Origin: Eubacteriales bacterium
GTDB lineage: Bacteria > Bacillota > Clostridia > Lachnospirales > Lachnospiraceae
Assembly: GCA_030531555.1 (NCBI GenBank)
Contig: JAUNNI010000002.1
Coordinates: 31,159 to 95,158, forward strand
Direction of reading: 5' to 3'
Length of the DNA stretch: 64,000 nt
Below, in pieces: positions 27,142-36,158 of the stretch (within the stretch, counting starts at the first letter, position 1; each line of letters starts with the position of its first letter). The position numbers and the translations under genes are program-made. Under the pieces are notes generated by a model, which was not told the DNA's origin, did not search any database, and worked only from the letters and a program-made list of their open reading frames with translations.

Positions 27142-28443
27142 ATGGAACGTTATGTTATAAAAGGCGGGAAACCACTCGTTGGTGAAGTAGTAATTGGTGG
27201 AGCAAAAAATGCAGCATTGGGTATTCTTGCAGCAGCTGTTATGACAGATGGTCAGTGTCATATTGATAATATGCCAGACGTAAGAGATATTAATGTTCTT
27301 TTACAGGCGATGAAAGAGATTGGCGCGATCGTAGACCGTAAAGGACCAAATGAAGTTGTGATCAGTGGCAAGGATATGAATCCGGACAATCTCGTCGTAG
27401 ATAATGAATTTATTCGAAAGATCAGAGCAGGATATTATTTGATTGGTGCTCTTTTAGGTAAATATAAAAAAGCGAAAGTTGTACTCCCTGGTGGATGTGA
27501 TATTGGGGCAAGACCAATTGATCAGCACATCAAGGGATTTCGTGCGCTTGGAGCAAAGGTAGTAATTGAACAGGGAATGATTTATGTCGAAGCGGAAGAG
27601 CTTCGCGGTACTCATATGTACCTTGATGTTGTCTCCGTTGGAGCGACCATCAATATCATGATGGCAGCTTCTATGGCGGTAGGAAATACTACTATTGAAA
27701 ATGCTGCGAAGGAGCCACATGTCGTGGATGTTGCCAACTTCTTGAACAGCATGGGAGCAAATATCAAGGGTGCAGGCACGGATGTCATTCGTATCAAAGG
27801 TGTGGAGAGATTCCACGATACAGAATACTCTATTATTCCTGACCAGATTGAAGCCGGCACCTTCATGATGGCCGCAGCCGCAACACGCGGTGATATCATT
27901 GTGAAAAATATCATTCCAAAGCATATGGAAGCCATCTCTGCAAAGCTCATCGAGATCGGGGCAGAAGTCACAGAATCCGATGATGCCATTCGCGTCAGAG
28001 TAGATCATCGTTTAAAACATACACAGATCAAAACACTTCCTTATCCTGGATTCCCAACAGATATGCAGCCTCAGATGGCAATTACTTTAGGATTGTCCAC
28101 AGGAACCAGCATGATTGTAGAAAGTATTTTTGAGAATCGTTTCCGTTATGTGGATGAGTTACGTCTTATGGGTGCGAATTTCAGAGTGATGGAAGGGGAT
28201 ACCGCAATTATTACAGGTGTAGAAAAATACACCGGTGCAAGAATCGAGGCTCCTGATCTTCGTGCAGGTGCGGCATTGGTAATCGCCGGCCTTGCAGCAG
28301 ATGGTTGGACAACCATCACGGAAATCGGATATATCCATAGAGGATATGAACATTTTGAAGAGAAACTTCGCGGCCTTGGCGGAGTGATCAAAATGGTACA
28401 TTCCGATGAGGAAGAAAACCTTTTTAAATTCAATAACAACTAA
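27142..28443 (+). CDS. murA: UDP-N-acetylglucosamine 1-carboxyvinyltransferase
   Basis: MurA transfers enolpyruvate from PEP to UDP-GlcNAc, the first committed step of peptidoglycan synthesis and the fosfomycin target. The 433-residue protein starts [15 protein letters not shown], contains [13 protein letters not shown], the [17 protein letters not shown] loop with the catalytic Cys, and [15 protein letters not shown] near the C terminus. Cys rather than Asp in the loop predicts fosfomycin sensitivity. GAGGTG precedes the ATG. metK follows after 23 bases. Confidence 0.95.
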   Translation: MERYVIKGGKPLVGEVVIGGAKNAALGILAAAVMTDGQCHIDNMPDVRDINVLLQAMKEIGAIVDRKGPNEVVISGKDMNPDNLVVDNEFIRKIRAGYYLIGALLGKYKKAKVVLPGGCDIGARPIDQHIKGFRALGAKVVIEQGMIYVEAEELRGTHMYLDVVSVGATINIMMAASMAVGNTTIENAAKEPHVVDVANFLNSMGANIKGAGTDVIRIKGVERFHDTEYSIIPDQIEAGTFMMAAAATRGDIIVKNIIPKHMEAISAKLIEIGAEVTESDDAIRVRVDHRLKHTQIKTLPYPGFPTDMQPQMAITLGLSTGTSMIVESIFENRFRYVDELRLMGANFRVMEGDTAIITGVEKYTGARIEAPDLRAGAALVIAGLAADGWTTITEIGYIHRGYEHFEEKLRGLGGVIKMVHSDEEENLFKFNNN

Positions 28444-28466
28444 ACTTATTAATATGGAGAATTAAC

Positions 28467-29657
28467 ATGGAAAGATTATTATTTACTTCTGAATCTGTAA
28501 CAGAAGGTCATCCAGATAAGATGTGTGACCAGGTTTCCGACGCCATTCTTGATGCGTTAATGGAAGCGGATCCAATGAGCCGTGTTGCCTGTGAAACAGC
28601 AATGACAACTGGTCTTGTTCTTGTAATGGGTGAGATTACAACAAGTGCTTATGTTGATATCGCGAAGATCGTTCGTGATACAGTAAGTGAAATTGGTTAT
28701 ACACGTGGTAAATTCGGTTTTGATGCTGATACATGTGGTGTTATGGTTTCTATTGACGAACAGTCTACAGACATCGCCATGGGTGTTGATAAAGCATTAG
28801 AAGCAAAAGAAAACAGAATGTCTGATGAAGAATTAGAAGCAATCGGTGCTGGTGACCAGGGTATGATGTTTGGATATGCTTCCAACGAAACCGAAGAATA
28901 TATGCCATACCCAATCGCTCTTGCTCACAAGCTTGCTCTTCAGCTTACAAAAGTACGTAAAGATGGTACATTGAAATACCTTCGTCCAGATGGAAAAACA
29001 CAGGTTACTGTAGAATACGATGAAAATGGCAAGCCAGATCGTTTAGATGCAGTAGTACTTTCTACACAGCATGATCCTGATGTAACTCAGGAACAGATCC
29101 ATGCAGACATTAAAAAATACGTATTTGATGAGATTCTTCCACAGGATATGGTAGATGAGAATACAAAATTCTTCATCAACCCAACTGGTAGATTTGTAAT
29201 CGGTGGTCCTCACGGCGATAGCGGTCTCACAGGTCGTAAGATCATCGTAGATACTTACGGTGGATATGCACGTCACGGCGGTGGTGCATTCTCCGGAAAA
29301 GACTGTACAAAGGTTGACCGTTCCGCAGCTTACGCAGCAAGATACGTTGCAAAGAATATCGTTGCAGCCGGCCTTGCTGACAAATGCGAAATCCAGTTAT
29401 CCTATGCAATCGGTGTAGCTCAGCCTACATCTATCATGGTAGATACCTTCGGTACCGGTAAGATTTCCGAAGAAGCTCTCGTTGCTATGATTCGTGAAAA
29501 CTTCGATTTAAGACCAGCTGGTATTATCAAGATGCTCGATCTTCGTAGACCAATCTACAAACAGACAGCAGCATATGGTCATTTTGGAAGAAATGATCTT
29601 GATCTTCCTTGGGAAAAACTTGATAAAGTAGAAGACCTTAAAAAATATCTTGCTTAA
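28467..29657 (+). CDS. metK: S-adenosylmethionine synthetase
   Basis: MetK makes S-adenosylmethionine from methionine and ATP. The 396-residue protein shows [21 protein letters not shown] at residues about 4-24 (ATP and metal binding), [12 protein letters not shown], and [20 protein letters not shown] in the centre, all diagnostic. The ATG follows ATGGAGAATTAAC. No SAM riboswitch is visible before it, since murA ends only 23 bases upstream. A strong terminator follows. Confidence 0.96.
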   Translation: MERLLFTSESVTEGHPDKMCDQVSDAILDALMEADPMSRVACETAMTTGLVLVMGEITTSAYVDIAKIVRDTVSEIGYTRGKFGFDADTCGVMVSIDEQSTDIAMGVDKALEAKENRMSDEELEAIGAGDQGMMFGYASNETEEYMPYPIALAHKLALQLTKVRKDGTLKYLRPDGKTQVTVEYDENGKPDRLDAVVLSTQHDPDVTQEQIHADIKKYVFDEILPQDMVDENTKFFINPTGRFVIGGPHGDSGLTGRKIIVDTYGGYARHGGGAFSGKDCTKVDRSAAYAARYVAKNIVAAGLADKCEIQLSYAIGVAQPTSIMVDTFGTGKISEEALVAMIRENFDLRPAGIIKMLDLRRPIYKQTAAYGHFGRNDLDLPWEKLDKVEDLKKYLA

Positions 29658-29699
29658 GAATTCATTAAGGAAAAAAGAAGGAAAACTTTCTAAACATTT

Positions 29700-29748
29700 A
29701 AGAAGTACATTTTTTCAGTGATTGCACTGAAAAAAGTACTTCTTTTTT
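29700..29748 (+). terminator. Intrinsic terminator after metK
   Basis: A long stem, AAGAAGTAC plus TTTTTTCAGTG pairing with CACTGAAAAAA plus GTACTTC, closes a 4-base loop and runs into T6. Confidence 0.9.
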
Positions 29749-29760
29749 GATTTTATTTAT

Positions 29761-29788
29761 TTACAGTTAAAAAGGTTGATGTTATATT
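29761..29788 (+). promoter_or_regulatory. Possible promoter for the pantothenate genes
   Basis: TTACAG (29761-29766) and TATATT (29783-29788) are separated by 16 bases, after the metK terminator. An imperfect hairpin (about 29811-29837) follows in the leader before the DUF2520 gene. Support is only moderate. Confidence 0.35.
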
Positions 29789-29943
29789 GTAACAGGTTAC
29801 AACGATGGATGGTATTTTAGAGACTAAAAACCATACCGTGACCACTTTATATGACAGCGAGCTTATATCTTTACAGAATAAGACTTGGAACATCACCTCG
29901 ATATTTGCCAGCTTATAATGGACAACTATGGGAGGTGGTTAAC

Positions 29944-30795
29944 ATGAAGATTGGTGTGATTGGCGCAGGGAAAGTAGGAACTTCTCTGGGCAAATACCTT
30001 GGATCTAGCGGCCTGTCATTGACGGGCTTTTTTGATTTCCACGAAAATGTGGCAAAAGAAGCAGCAGAATTTACAAACAGCCGATTTTATGAAGATGTAG
30101 AATTGCTGGTAAAGGAAAGTGATGTTCTGTTTCTTACGGTACCAGACGGTGTAATCACCACTGTCTGGGAGCAGATTAAAGATATGCCTGTATCAGGTAA
30201 GTACGTATGTCATTGTAGTGGTGCCATGTCAGCCAGGGATGCATTCCCTGATGCAAAAGAGAAAGGGGCGTATGCCTATTCCGTTCATCCTCTGTTTGCA
30301 GTGAGTGACCGTTTCCATTCCTATGGAGAGTTAAACGGTGCTTACTTTACCATTGAAGGAGATGAAAGGAAGGACGCGATTCCAAAACTCTTTGAAGATT
30401 TGGGAAACCCGGTTTGTAAGATTACTGCAGCAGATAAAGCAACTTATCATCTTGCAGCAGCCATCGCAAGTAACCATGTGGTTGCTCTCATGAATCAGAG
30501 TATTGAGCTTCTTATGAAGTGTGGATTCACGGAAGAGGGTGCCAGAGCTGCCTTGTCTCCAATTGTGAAGGGAAATGTTTCACACATTTTGGAGGATGGA
30601 ACCATAGCAAGCCTCACCGGTCCGGTGGAGCGTGCAGATCTTTCCACCATCATCAAACATTTGGATTGTCTTGATGAGGAAGATCAGCTTTTATATTGCT
30701 TATTATCAAGAAAATTACTCTCCATTGGAAAGAAGAAAAATCCAGAGAGAGATTACAGTGCATTAGACACATTTTTGTCAGGAAAGGTAAGATAG
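29944..30795 (+). CDS. Rossmann-fold and DUF2520 domain oxidoreductase
   Basis: This 283-residue protein has the NAD(P)-binding motif GVIGAGKVGTSLG at its N terminus and a C-terminal DUF2520 helical domain, the general layout of 6-phosphogluconate dehydrogenase-like and ketopantoate reductase-like enzymes. panB follows after 3 bases, panC and coaBC lie downstream, and no canonical panE is present, so a ketopantoate reductase role is a reasonable inference. The ATG at 29944 is chosen because GGGAGGTGG precedes it; the open frame further upstream has no start site. Confidence 0.8.
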   Translation: MKIGVIGAGKVGTSLGKYLGSSGLSLTGFFDFHENVAKEAAEFTNSRFYEDVELLVKESDVLFLTVPDGVITTVWEQIKDMPVSGKYVCHCSGAMSARDAFPDAKEKGAYAYSVHPLFAVSDRFHSYGELNGAYFTIEGDERKDAIPKLFEDLGNPVCKITAADKATYHLAAAIASNHVVALMNQSIELLMKCGFTEEGARAALSPIVKGNVSHILEDGTIASLTGPVERADLSTIIKHLDCLDEEDQLLYCLLSRKLLSIGKKKNPERDYSALDTFLSGKVR

Positions 30796-30798
30796 ATT

Positions 30799-31626
30799 AT
30801 GAAAAATACAGTAACAACATATCAGCAGATGAAAGACAACCACGAAAAAATCACTATGCTCACAGCATATGACTACTCCACAGCTAAATTAATCGATGAA
30901 GCTGGAATCAACAGTATCCTTGTTGGTGACTCCCTTGGAAATGTAATGCTTGGATACGATACTACAATCGCTGTAACTATGGAAGACATGATCCATCACG
31001 GAAAAGCTGTTTGCCGCGGTGCAAAAAATGCTTTAGTAGTTGTTGATATGCCATTCATGAGCTACCAGACATCTGTGTATGATGCAGTAGTAAATGCAGG
31101 ACGTCTCATGAAAGAAACAGGATGTGCAGCAGTTAAATTAGAAGGTGGCAAAGTAGTTTGCCCACAGATCAAAGCAATCGTTGATGCATCCATCCCAGTA
31201 TGTGCTCACCTTGGTCTTACACCACAGTCCATCAATGCATTTGGTGGTTTCAAAGTACAGGGTAAATCCTTAGAAGCAGCACAGAAATTAATCGAAGATG
31301 CTAAGGCAGTTGAAGAAGCTGGTGCATTTGCCATCGTTTTAGAATGTGTTCCAGAAAAATTAGCAAAAATGATCTCTGAAGCAGTTCATGTTCCAACAAT
31401 CGGTATCGGTGCAGGTGCAGGCTGTGACGGACAGGTATTAGTATATCAGGATATGCTTGCCATGTTCTCTGATTTCAAACCAAAATTCGTAAGACAGTTT
31501 GCTAATGTTGGAGAAATCATGAAACAGGCATTTAAGGATTATGATGTAGCAGTAAAAGACGGAAGCTTCCCAGCAGCTGAACATTGCTATAAGATTGATG
31601 ATGATGTCATCGAAAAATTATACTAA
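30799..31626 (+). CDS. panB: 3-methyl-2-oxobutanoate hydroxymethyltransferase
   Basis: PanB adds a hydroxymethyl group from methylene-tetrahydrofolate to ketoisovalerate, giving ketopantoate. The 275-residue TIM barrel shows [48 protein letters not shown] and [10 protein letters not shown], all standard. It sits 3 bases after the DUF2520 gene and 64 bases before panC, so these genes form one operon. Codon use is highly biased. Confidence 0.96.
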   Translation: MKNTVTTYQQMKDNHEKITMLTAYDYSTAKLIDEAGINSILVGDSLGNVMLGYDTTIAVTMEDMIHHGKAVCRGAKNALVVVDMPFMSYQTSVYDAVVNAGRLMKETGCAAVKLEGGKVVCPQIKAIVDASIPVCAHLGLTPQSINAFGGFKVQGKSLEAAQKLIEDAKAVEEAGAFAIVLECVPEKLAKMISEAVHVPTIGIGAGAGCDGQVLVYQDMLAMFSDFKPKFVRQFANVGEIMKQAFKDYDVAVKDGSFPAAEHCYKIDDDVIEKLY

Positions 31627-31690
31627 AAAGAAGTTAAGATAAATGATTTTCCTAAGGGAAAAGGAATGAAAGATGAAAAGGAGAAAAAAC

Positions 31691-32533
31691 ATGCAGATTG
31701 CTTACACAGTAGAAGAAGTAAGAAAACAGGTAAAAGAATGGAAAAAAGAAGGCCTTACTGTAGGTCTTGTTCCTACAATGGGTTATCTTCATGAAGGTCA
31801 TGCAAGCCTCATGAAAAAAGCAGTGGAACAGTGTGATCGTGTTGTGACAAGTGTTTTCTTAAATCCAATTCAGTTTGCACCAAACGAAGACCTTGAATCC
31901 TATCCAAGAGATTTTGAAGCAGACTGCAAACTTTGCGATTCCATCGGAGTAAACCTGGTATTCCATCCAGAACCATCTGAAATGTATGCGCCAGATTTCT
32001 GTACATCTGTAAACATGGATATCCTCACAACTACACTTTGTGGAAAGAGCCGTCCAACTCATTTTGGTGGTGTTTGTACAGTAGTTAACAAATTATTCAA
32101 CATCGTTGCTCCAGACCGTGCATTCTTCGGACAGAAAGATGCGCAGCAGTTAGCAGTAATCCGCCGTATGGTTCGTGACTTAAATATGGATATTGAAATT
32201 GTAGGATGCCCAATCATCCGCGAGGAAGATGGCCTTGCAAAGAGCTCCAGAAATACTTACTTAAATTCTGAAGAAAGACAGGCAGCGCTCATCTTAAGCA
32301 AAGCAATCTTCATGGGTCAGCAGATGGTTGCAGACGGCGAAACATCCGCAAAAGCAGTTCGTGATGCTATGGTAGCAAAAATCGAAAGCGAACCACTTGC
32401 AAAAATCGATTACGTTGAAGTAGTTGATGGAATCACAATGCAGCCAGTAGAAACTGTTGCAAGCCCAACATTAGTAGCAATTGCTGTATATGTTGGAAAA
32501 ACAAGATTAATTGACAACTTTATTGTAGACTAA
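31691..32533 (+). CDS. panC: Pantothenate synthetase
   Basis: PanC condenses pantoate and beta-alanine with ATP. The 280-residue protein has the HIGH-type motif VGLVPTMGYLHEGHASLM, SVFLNPIQFAPNEDL, FGQKDAQQLAVI and the KSSRN loop. The ATG at 31691 is chosen because AAAAGGAG precedes it at 7 bases; the ATG at 31673 lies ahead of that site. No panD for beta-alanine is present in this window. Confidence 0.95.
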   Translation: MQIAYTVEEVRKQVKEWKKEGLTVGLVPTMGYLHEGHASLMKKAVEQCDRVVTSVFLNPIQFAPNEDLESYPRDFEADCKLCDSIGVNLVFHPEPSEMYAPDFCTSVNMDILTTTLCGKSRPTHFGGVCTVVNKLFNIVAPDRAFFGQKDAQQLAVIRRMVRDLNMDIEIVGCPIIREEDGLAKSSRNTYLNSEERQAALILSKAIFMGQQMVADGETSAKAVRDAMVAKIESEPLAKIDYVEVVDGITMQPVETVASPTLVAIAVYVGKTRLIDNFIVD

Positions 32534-32563
32534 TAGCCAAAATCTCATTATAATATTTTCGTT

Positions 32564-32592
32564 GGGGATACTTCCCATTTTTGTATCCCCTT
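32564..32592 (+). terminator. Weak hairpin terminator between panC and coaBC
   Basis: GGGGATAC (32564-32571) pairs with GTATCCCC (32583-32590), followed by a short T-rich stretch. It probably attenuates rather than fully stops transcription. Confidence 0.5.
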
Positions 32593-32624
32593 AATATTAT
32601 AGGATTTTAATTAGGAGTTTAAAT

Positions 32625-33821
32625 ATGTTAAAAGGTAAAGTAGTTGTACTCGGGGTAACCGGAAGCATTGCTGCTTATAAAATTGCAAATCTTGCAAGCA
32701 TGCTCGTAAAACAGCATTGCGAAGTCCATGTAATCATGACCAAAAACGCAACGAATTTTATCAATCCGATTGCATTTGAAACATTGACCAATACCAAGTG
32801 TCTTGTTGAAACATTTGACAGGAACTTCCAGTTCCATGTTGCGCATGTATCTTTAGCGCAGAAAGCAGATCTTATGATGATTGCGCCAGCTTCTGCCAAT
32901 GTGATTGGCAAAGTGGCTCATGGAATTGCGGATGACATGCTTACCACAACCATCATGGCTTGCAGCGGTAAGGTGATGTTCTCCCCTGCCATGAATGTTA
33001 ATATGTACAACAATCCAATTCTTCAGGATAATCTGAAAACACTTAAGAAATACGGATATGAAATCATTGAACCGGCAACGGGATATCTTGCCTGTGGCGA
33101 TACAGGTGCCGGAAAGATGCCGGAACCGGAAACTCTCATGGAATATATCTTGAAGGAAATTGCTTGTGAAAAAGATCTTGCCGGCAAAAAGGTTATGGTG
33201 ACAGCGGGCCCAACGCAGGAAGCGATTGACCCGGTGCGCTACATTACCAACCATTCCACCGGTAAGATGGGATATGCCATTGCAAAACGTGCCATGTTGC
33301 GCGGTGCGGATGTAACACTGGTTTCCGGACCAGTTTCCCTTAAGGCAGTGCCATTTGTGAAAATGCTTCCAATTGTATCTGCACAGGATATGTTTGAGGC
33401 AGTAAGGGATCATCTTGATGAGCAGGATTTCCTGATCAAGGCGGCAGCGGTTGCAGATTACACACCAGCGACCACCAGTGATGAAAAAATGAAGAAAAAA
33501 GACGGTGACATGAACATCGAGCTGAAACGTACCCAGGATATCCTTGGATATGTTGCAGAACATAAAAAAGAAAAGCAGATGATCTGTGGATTTTCCATGG
33601 AGACTCAGAATATGCTGGAGAATTCCAGAAAGAAACTGACCAAGAAGAAACTTGACATGATCGTAGCCAACAACTTAAAGGTACAGGGCGCCGGATTCGG
33701 AACAGATACCAATGTGGTTACCATGATTACAGCCGATGAAGAAATTGAACTGGAAATCATGAGCAAGGAAAAAGTGGCAGATGCTATTTTAGATCAGCTT
33801 TTAAAAATGAGTGACAAATAA
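32625..33821 (+). CDS. coaBC: Bifunctional phosphopantothenoylcysteine decarboxylase/synthetase
   Basis: The protein carries out two successive steps of coenzyme A synthesis. The 398-residue chain has an N-terminal flavin decarboxylase domain (GVTGSIAAYKIANL, the APASANVIGKVAHGIADD region and the substrate clamp NMYNNP) and a C-terminal synthetase domain (MVTAGPTQEAIDPVRYITNHSTGK within residues about 190-213, and KAAAVADY). Its place after panB and panC groups the CoA pathway. The ATG follows TAGGAG. Confidence 0.94.
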   Translation: MLKGKVVVLGVTGSIAAYKIANLASMLVKQHCEVHVIMTKNATNFINPIAFETLTNTKCLVETFDRNFQFHVAHVSLAQKADLMMIAPASANVIGKVAHGIADDMLTTTIMACSGKVMFSPAMNVNMYNNPILQDNLKTLKKYGYEIIEPATGYLACGDTGAGKMPEPETLMEYILKEIACEKDLAGKKVMVTAGPTQEAIDPVRYITNHSTGKMGYAIAKRAMLRGADVTLVSGPVSLKAVPFVKMLPIVSAQDMFEAVRDHLDEQDFLIKAAAVADYTPATTSDEKMKKKDGDMNIELKRTQDILGYVAEHKKEKQMICGFSMETQNMLENSRKKLTKKKLDMIVANNLKVQGAGFGTDTNVVTMITADEEIELEIMSKEKVADAILDQLLKMSDK

Positions 33822-33851
33822 CAGAGCAATCATAGAATCACAGGTGAGCAG

Positions 33852-34562
33852 ATGAAAGTAAAAAAAGTACCAATCGTCTATGAAGACGATGCGATTTTAG
33901 TGTGTGAGAAACCAATCGGAATGCCAACTCAAAGCGATAATACCAAAGATATGGATGTGTTGACTTACTTAAAGCATTATCTTTATGAAAAGCAGGAAGA
34001 AGAGGGAGAACCTTATCTTGCGGTAGTTCATCGTTTAGACCGTCCGGTTGGAGGTCTTATGGTTTTAGCCAAAACCAAAGAGGCCGCAGCAGATCTTAGC
34101 GCACAGATTCAAAATCATGAATTTGAAAAATACTATCAGGCAATTGTGTGTGGACGTTTGCGAGAAGAGTTCGGCACATTTGAAGATTATTTGCTAAGAG
34201 ATGGAAAAACAAACACATCAAAAGTGGTGAAAGCAGGAACTGCCGGAGCCAAAGAAGCCATCTTAGATTATGAGATGATCGACGAAATAGAGATGAAAGA
34301 TGGTGTTTATACCTGGGTATTGGTTATGCTTGATACCGGGCGTCATCATCAGATTCGTGTCCAGTTCGCTTCAAGAGGGCTGGGGCTTTATGGCGATACA
34401 AAATACAATCCAATCTATCAGAACAAAAAGAAGAAATATATGGAACTGGGACTTTATTCCACCAGACTTGCTTTTCTCCATCCAACCACAGGGGAAGAAG
34501 TAGTATTCAGTGTTGACCCTCAGGGGGAAGCCTTTGATCTGATGGATGTGGAAGCATATTAA
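33852..34562 (+). CDS. RluA-family pseudouridine synthase
   Basis: This 236-residue pseudouridine synthase carries the RluA motif with the catalytic Asp in VHRLDRPVGGLMVLAKT. It also has DTGRHHQIRVQFASRG and LYGDTKYN. There is no N-terminal S4 domain, so it is of the short RluA/YqcB type. The RNA target (23S rRNA or tRNA) cannot be told from sequence. It begins 30 bases after coaBC. Confidence 0.9.
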   Translation: MKVKKVPIVYEDDAILVCEKPIGMPTQSDNTKDMDVLTYLKHYLYEKQEEEGEPYLAVVHRLDRPVGGLMVLAKTKEAAADLSAQIQNHEFEKYYQAIVCGRLREEFGTFEDYLLRDGKTNTSKVVKAGTAGAKEAILDYEMIDEIEMKDGVYTWVLVMLDTGRHHQIRVQFASRGLGLYGDTKYNPIYQNKKKKYMELGLYSTRLAFLHPTTGEEVVFSVDPQGEAFDLMDVEAY

Positions 34563-34603
34563 AAGTGTATTAGAAACATAAATAAAAGGAGACATTTACC
34601 ATT

Positions 34604-35350
34604 ATGGCAGAAAAAATTGTAGCTACCGTTGCAGGTAGAGATATTACAGAAAAAGAATTCAACGAGTTTGTTGCCAGAATTCCTCAGCAGCAGCAGGCTT
34701 ACGTTCAGACACCAGAAGGAAGACAGCAGGCATTAACACAGTATGCAAACTATTTCCTTTTTGAAAAACTTGGTGAAGAAAGAGGCTATGTAGATTCTGA
34801 AGAATTCCAGAACATTTTAAGCTATGCAAAAACAGAGCTTTTAAGTCAGTATGCATTAACTCAGCTTGTAAAAGACATTACAGCAAGCGAAGAAGAATGC
34901 AAAAAATACTATGAAGATAACAAAGAACGTTTTGCAAAAGGTGCACAGGCAAGAGCAAAACATATCCTTACTAACGAAGAAGATGAATGTTTAAAAGCAA
35001 AGAAAGAAATCGAAGCTGGAGAAAAAACTTTTGAAGAAGCTGCAAAAGAATACTCCACATGCCCATCTAAAGCACAGGGCGGAGACCTTGGTCCATTTGG
35101 CAGAGGACAGATGGTTCCTGAATTTGATAAAGCAGTATTTGAAGGGGAAGTTGGCAAGCTCATCGGACCTGTAAAAACACAGTTCGGTTACCACTTAATC
35201 TTCATTGATTCTTTAGAAGAAGGATCCGTTGCTGATTTTGCAGAAGTATATCCACAGATCAGACAGCAGATTGTAAATGAAAAACAGAACGAAACATATA
35301 TGGCTGCTCGTGCAGAACTTATGGAAAAATACGGTTGCGAATTCAAATAA
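34604..35350 (+). CDS. Cytosolic parvulin-type peptidyl-prolyl isomerase
   Basis: The 248-residue protein has a SurA/PrsA-like helical N-terminal part, then a parvulin domain (ARAKHILT, FEEAAKEYSTCPSKAQGGDLG, GRGQMVPEFDKAVF, TQFGYHLIFI) and a short C-terminal helix. There is no signal peptide or lipobox, unlike PrsA, so it should act in the cytoplasm as a folding helper. AAAAGGAG precedes the ATG. The structured element at 35354-35605 begins only 4 bases after its stop codon. Confidence 0.9.
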   Translation: MAEKIVATVAGRDITEKEFNEFVARIPQQQQAYVQTPEGRQQALTQYANYFLFEKLGEERGYVDSEEFQNILSYAKTELLSQYALTQLVKDITASEEECKKYYEDNKERFAKGAQARAKHILTNEEDECLKAKKEIEAGEKTFEEAAKEYSTCPSKAQGGDLGPFGRGQMVPEFDKAVFEGEVGKLIGPVKTQFGYHLIFIDSLEEGSVADFAEVYPQIRQQIVNEKQNETYMAARAELMEKYGCEFK

Positions 35351-35353
35351 AAA

Positions 35354-35605
35354 GCAGCCGGCCCATACGCCAGATAAGCTATCGCATTTTTGCGGTAGCT
35401 TTTTTGTTGTTCTGGACAGCTAATGGTGTATAAAAGATGGAGAGTCCCCCTATTGCGCGGATACGTTCACCACTCCCAATCCGCTCCATAGGGGGACTCT
35501 CCATCTTTCTGTTTCCAATAAATAACGCTGTCCAGGGCTCAGCGCTCTGAACCGCAAAAATGAGATAGGGCAACTGGCGTTTTGCCACGCCCAAAGCCCG
35601 GCTGC
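35354..35605 (+). repeat. Nested-palindrome element, copy 1
   Basis: Five stems nest around a 34-nt core (35454-35487). GCAGCCGG (35354-35361) pairs with 35598-35605; ACGCCAG (35367-35373) with 35574-35580; an 18-base arm (35379-35396) with 35551-35568 (one mismatch); CTGGACAGC (35412-35420) with 35527-35535; and a perfect 21-base arm (35433-35453) with 35488-35508. Inside the core GCGGAT pairs with ATCCGC. Copy 2 at 39636-39906 has the same plan. The flank GGACGGAAGG after the right arm is also shared. No coding potential is credible. Confidence 0.85.
35376..35406 (+). terminator. Intrinsic terminator within nested-palindrome copy 1
   Basis: AAGCTATCGCA and TGCGGTAGCTT form an 11-bp stem around TTTT with a T run after it. 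The same bases can instead pair with 35551-35568, so terminator and long-range stem exclude each other. Confidence 0.7.
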
Positions 35606-36022
35606 TGGCCTTTCGGGGGACTTTGGCGGACGGAAGGTTGGAGAATGGGCGAATGGAGCAGTTAGAATATAAGAGCGCCCAATACTTCCCACAACCCGAC
35701 TGTTTTCAGATATCCCTAGATTTCTTTTTTAAAGATTCTTTGAATTATGGGTTGCATAATGAATGGAATCATAGTATGATGAAGGGGAAGAAAATAAATA
35801 TTTTTGCTTTTTATAAAATAGGTGGCTTAAAAGTATTTATAATAAGGACAAAAATACTAATATCTTTACAAATGTAAAAGTAATAAGGATTATCAACAAG
35901 GAGAATTGAGGAGGAAATCCATATTTTTCCTGGTTATTCTGCATTTTATGGACTAGATGACTAGAAAGGGCCATGTTTAAAAGGAATATTTTATCAGTAT
36001 TTCATAAAATTTACTTGAACAC
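35606..36022 (+). other. AT-rich gene-free stretch between element copy 1 and fba
   Basis: No convincing gene is present. A reading frame of 84 codons at 35623-35877 has no ribosome binding site and a composition unlike a protein. TTGCAT (35752-35757) and TATGAT (35775-35780), 17 bases apart, form a fair sigma-A promoter facing fba that could drive a long leader or a small RNA. Confidence 0.4.
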
Positions 36023-36051
36023 TTTTCATTTTCATAAAAAAGAGTTATACT
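36023..36051 (+). promoter_or_regulatory. Probable promoter for fba
   Basis: TTTTCA (36023-36028) and TATACT (36046-36051) are 17 bases apart. A leader of about 100 bases follows, with two small hairpins (about 36077-36094, and CCGCC at 36099-36103 with GGCGG at 36124-36128 followed by a T-rich tract) that could attenuate. Confidence 0.45.
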
Positions 36052-36158
36052 ATATAGCGTACTAACCAAAATAGGGCGATGGATTATTACATCGACTTCC
36101 GCCGTATCTATGTAGAAGATTGAGGCGGTTATTTTTAGAAAAATGGAGGTTTTTTATC

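Noticed and set aside
28444-28466. SAM riboswitch ahead of metK
   Set aside because: Only 23 bases separate murA and metK, which is far too short.
35379-35692. Minus-strand open frames across nested-palindrome copy 1
   Set aside because: They arise from the palindromic sequence itself, lack ribosome binding sites and are not conserved in copy 2.
35623-35877. 84-codon open frame downstream of element copy 1
   Set aside because: It has no ribosome binding site, starts inside the repeat flank, and its composition and lack of domain features suggest chance.
36058-36136. Fluoride or other known riboswitch in the fba leader, suggested by GGCGATGG
   Set aside because: The remaining consensus blocks of the fluoride riboswitch are absent and the hairpins do not fit its pseudoknot. 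Only small local hairpins are supported.
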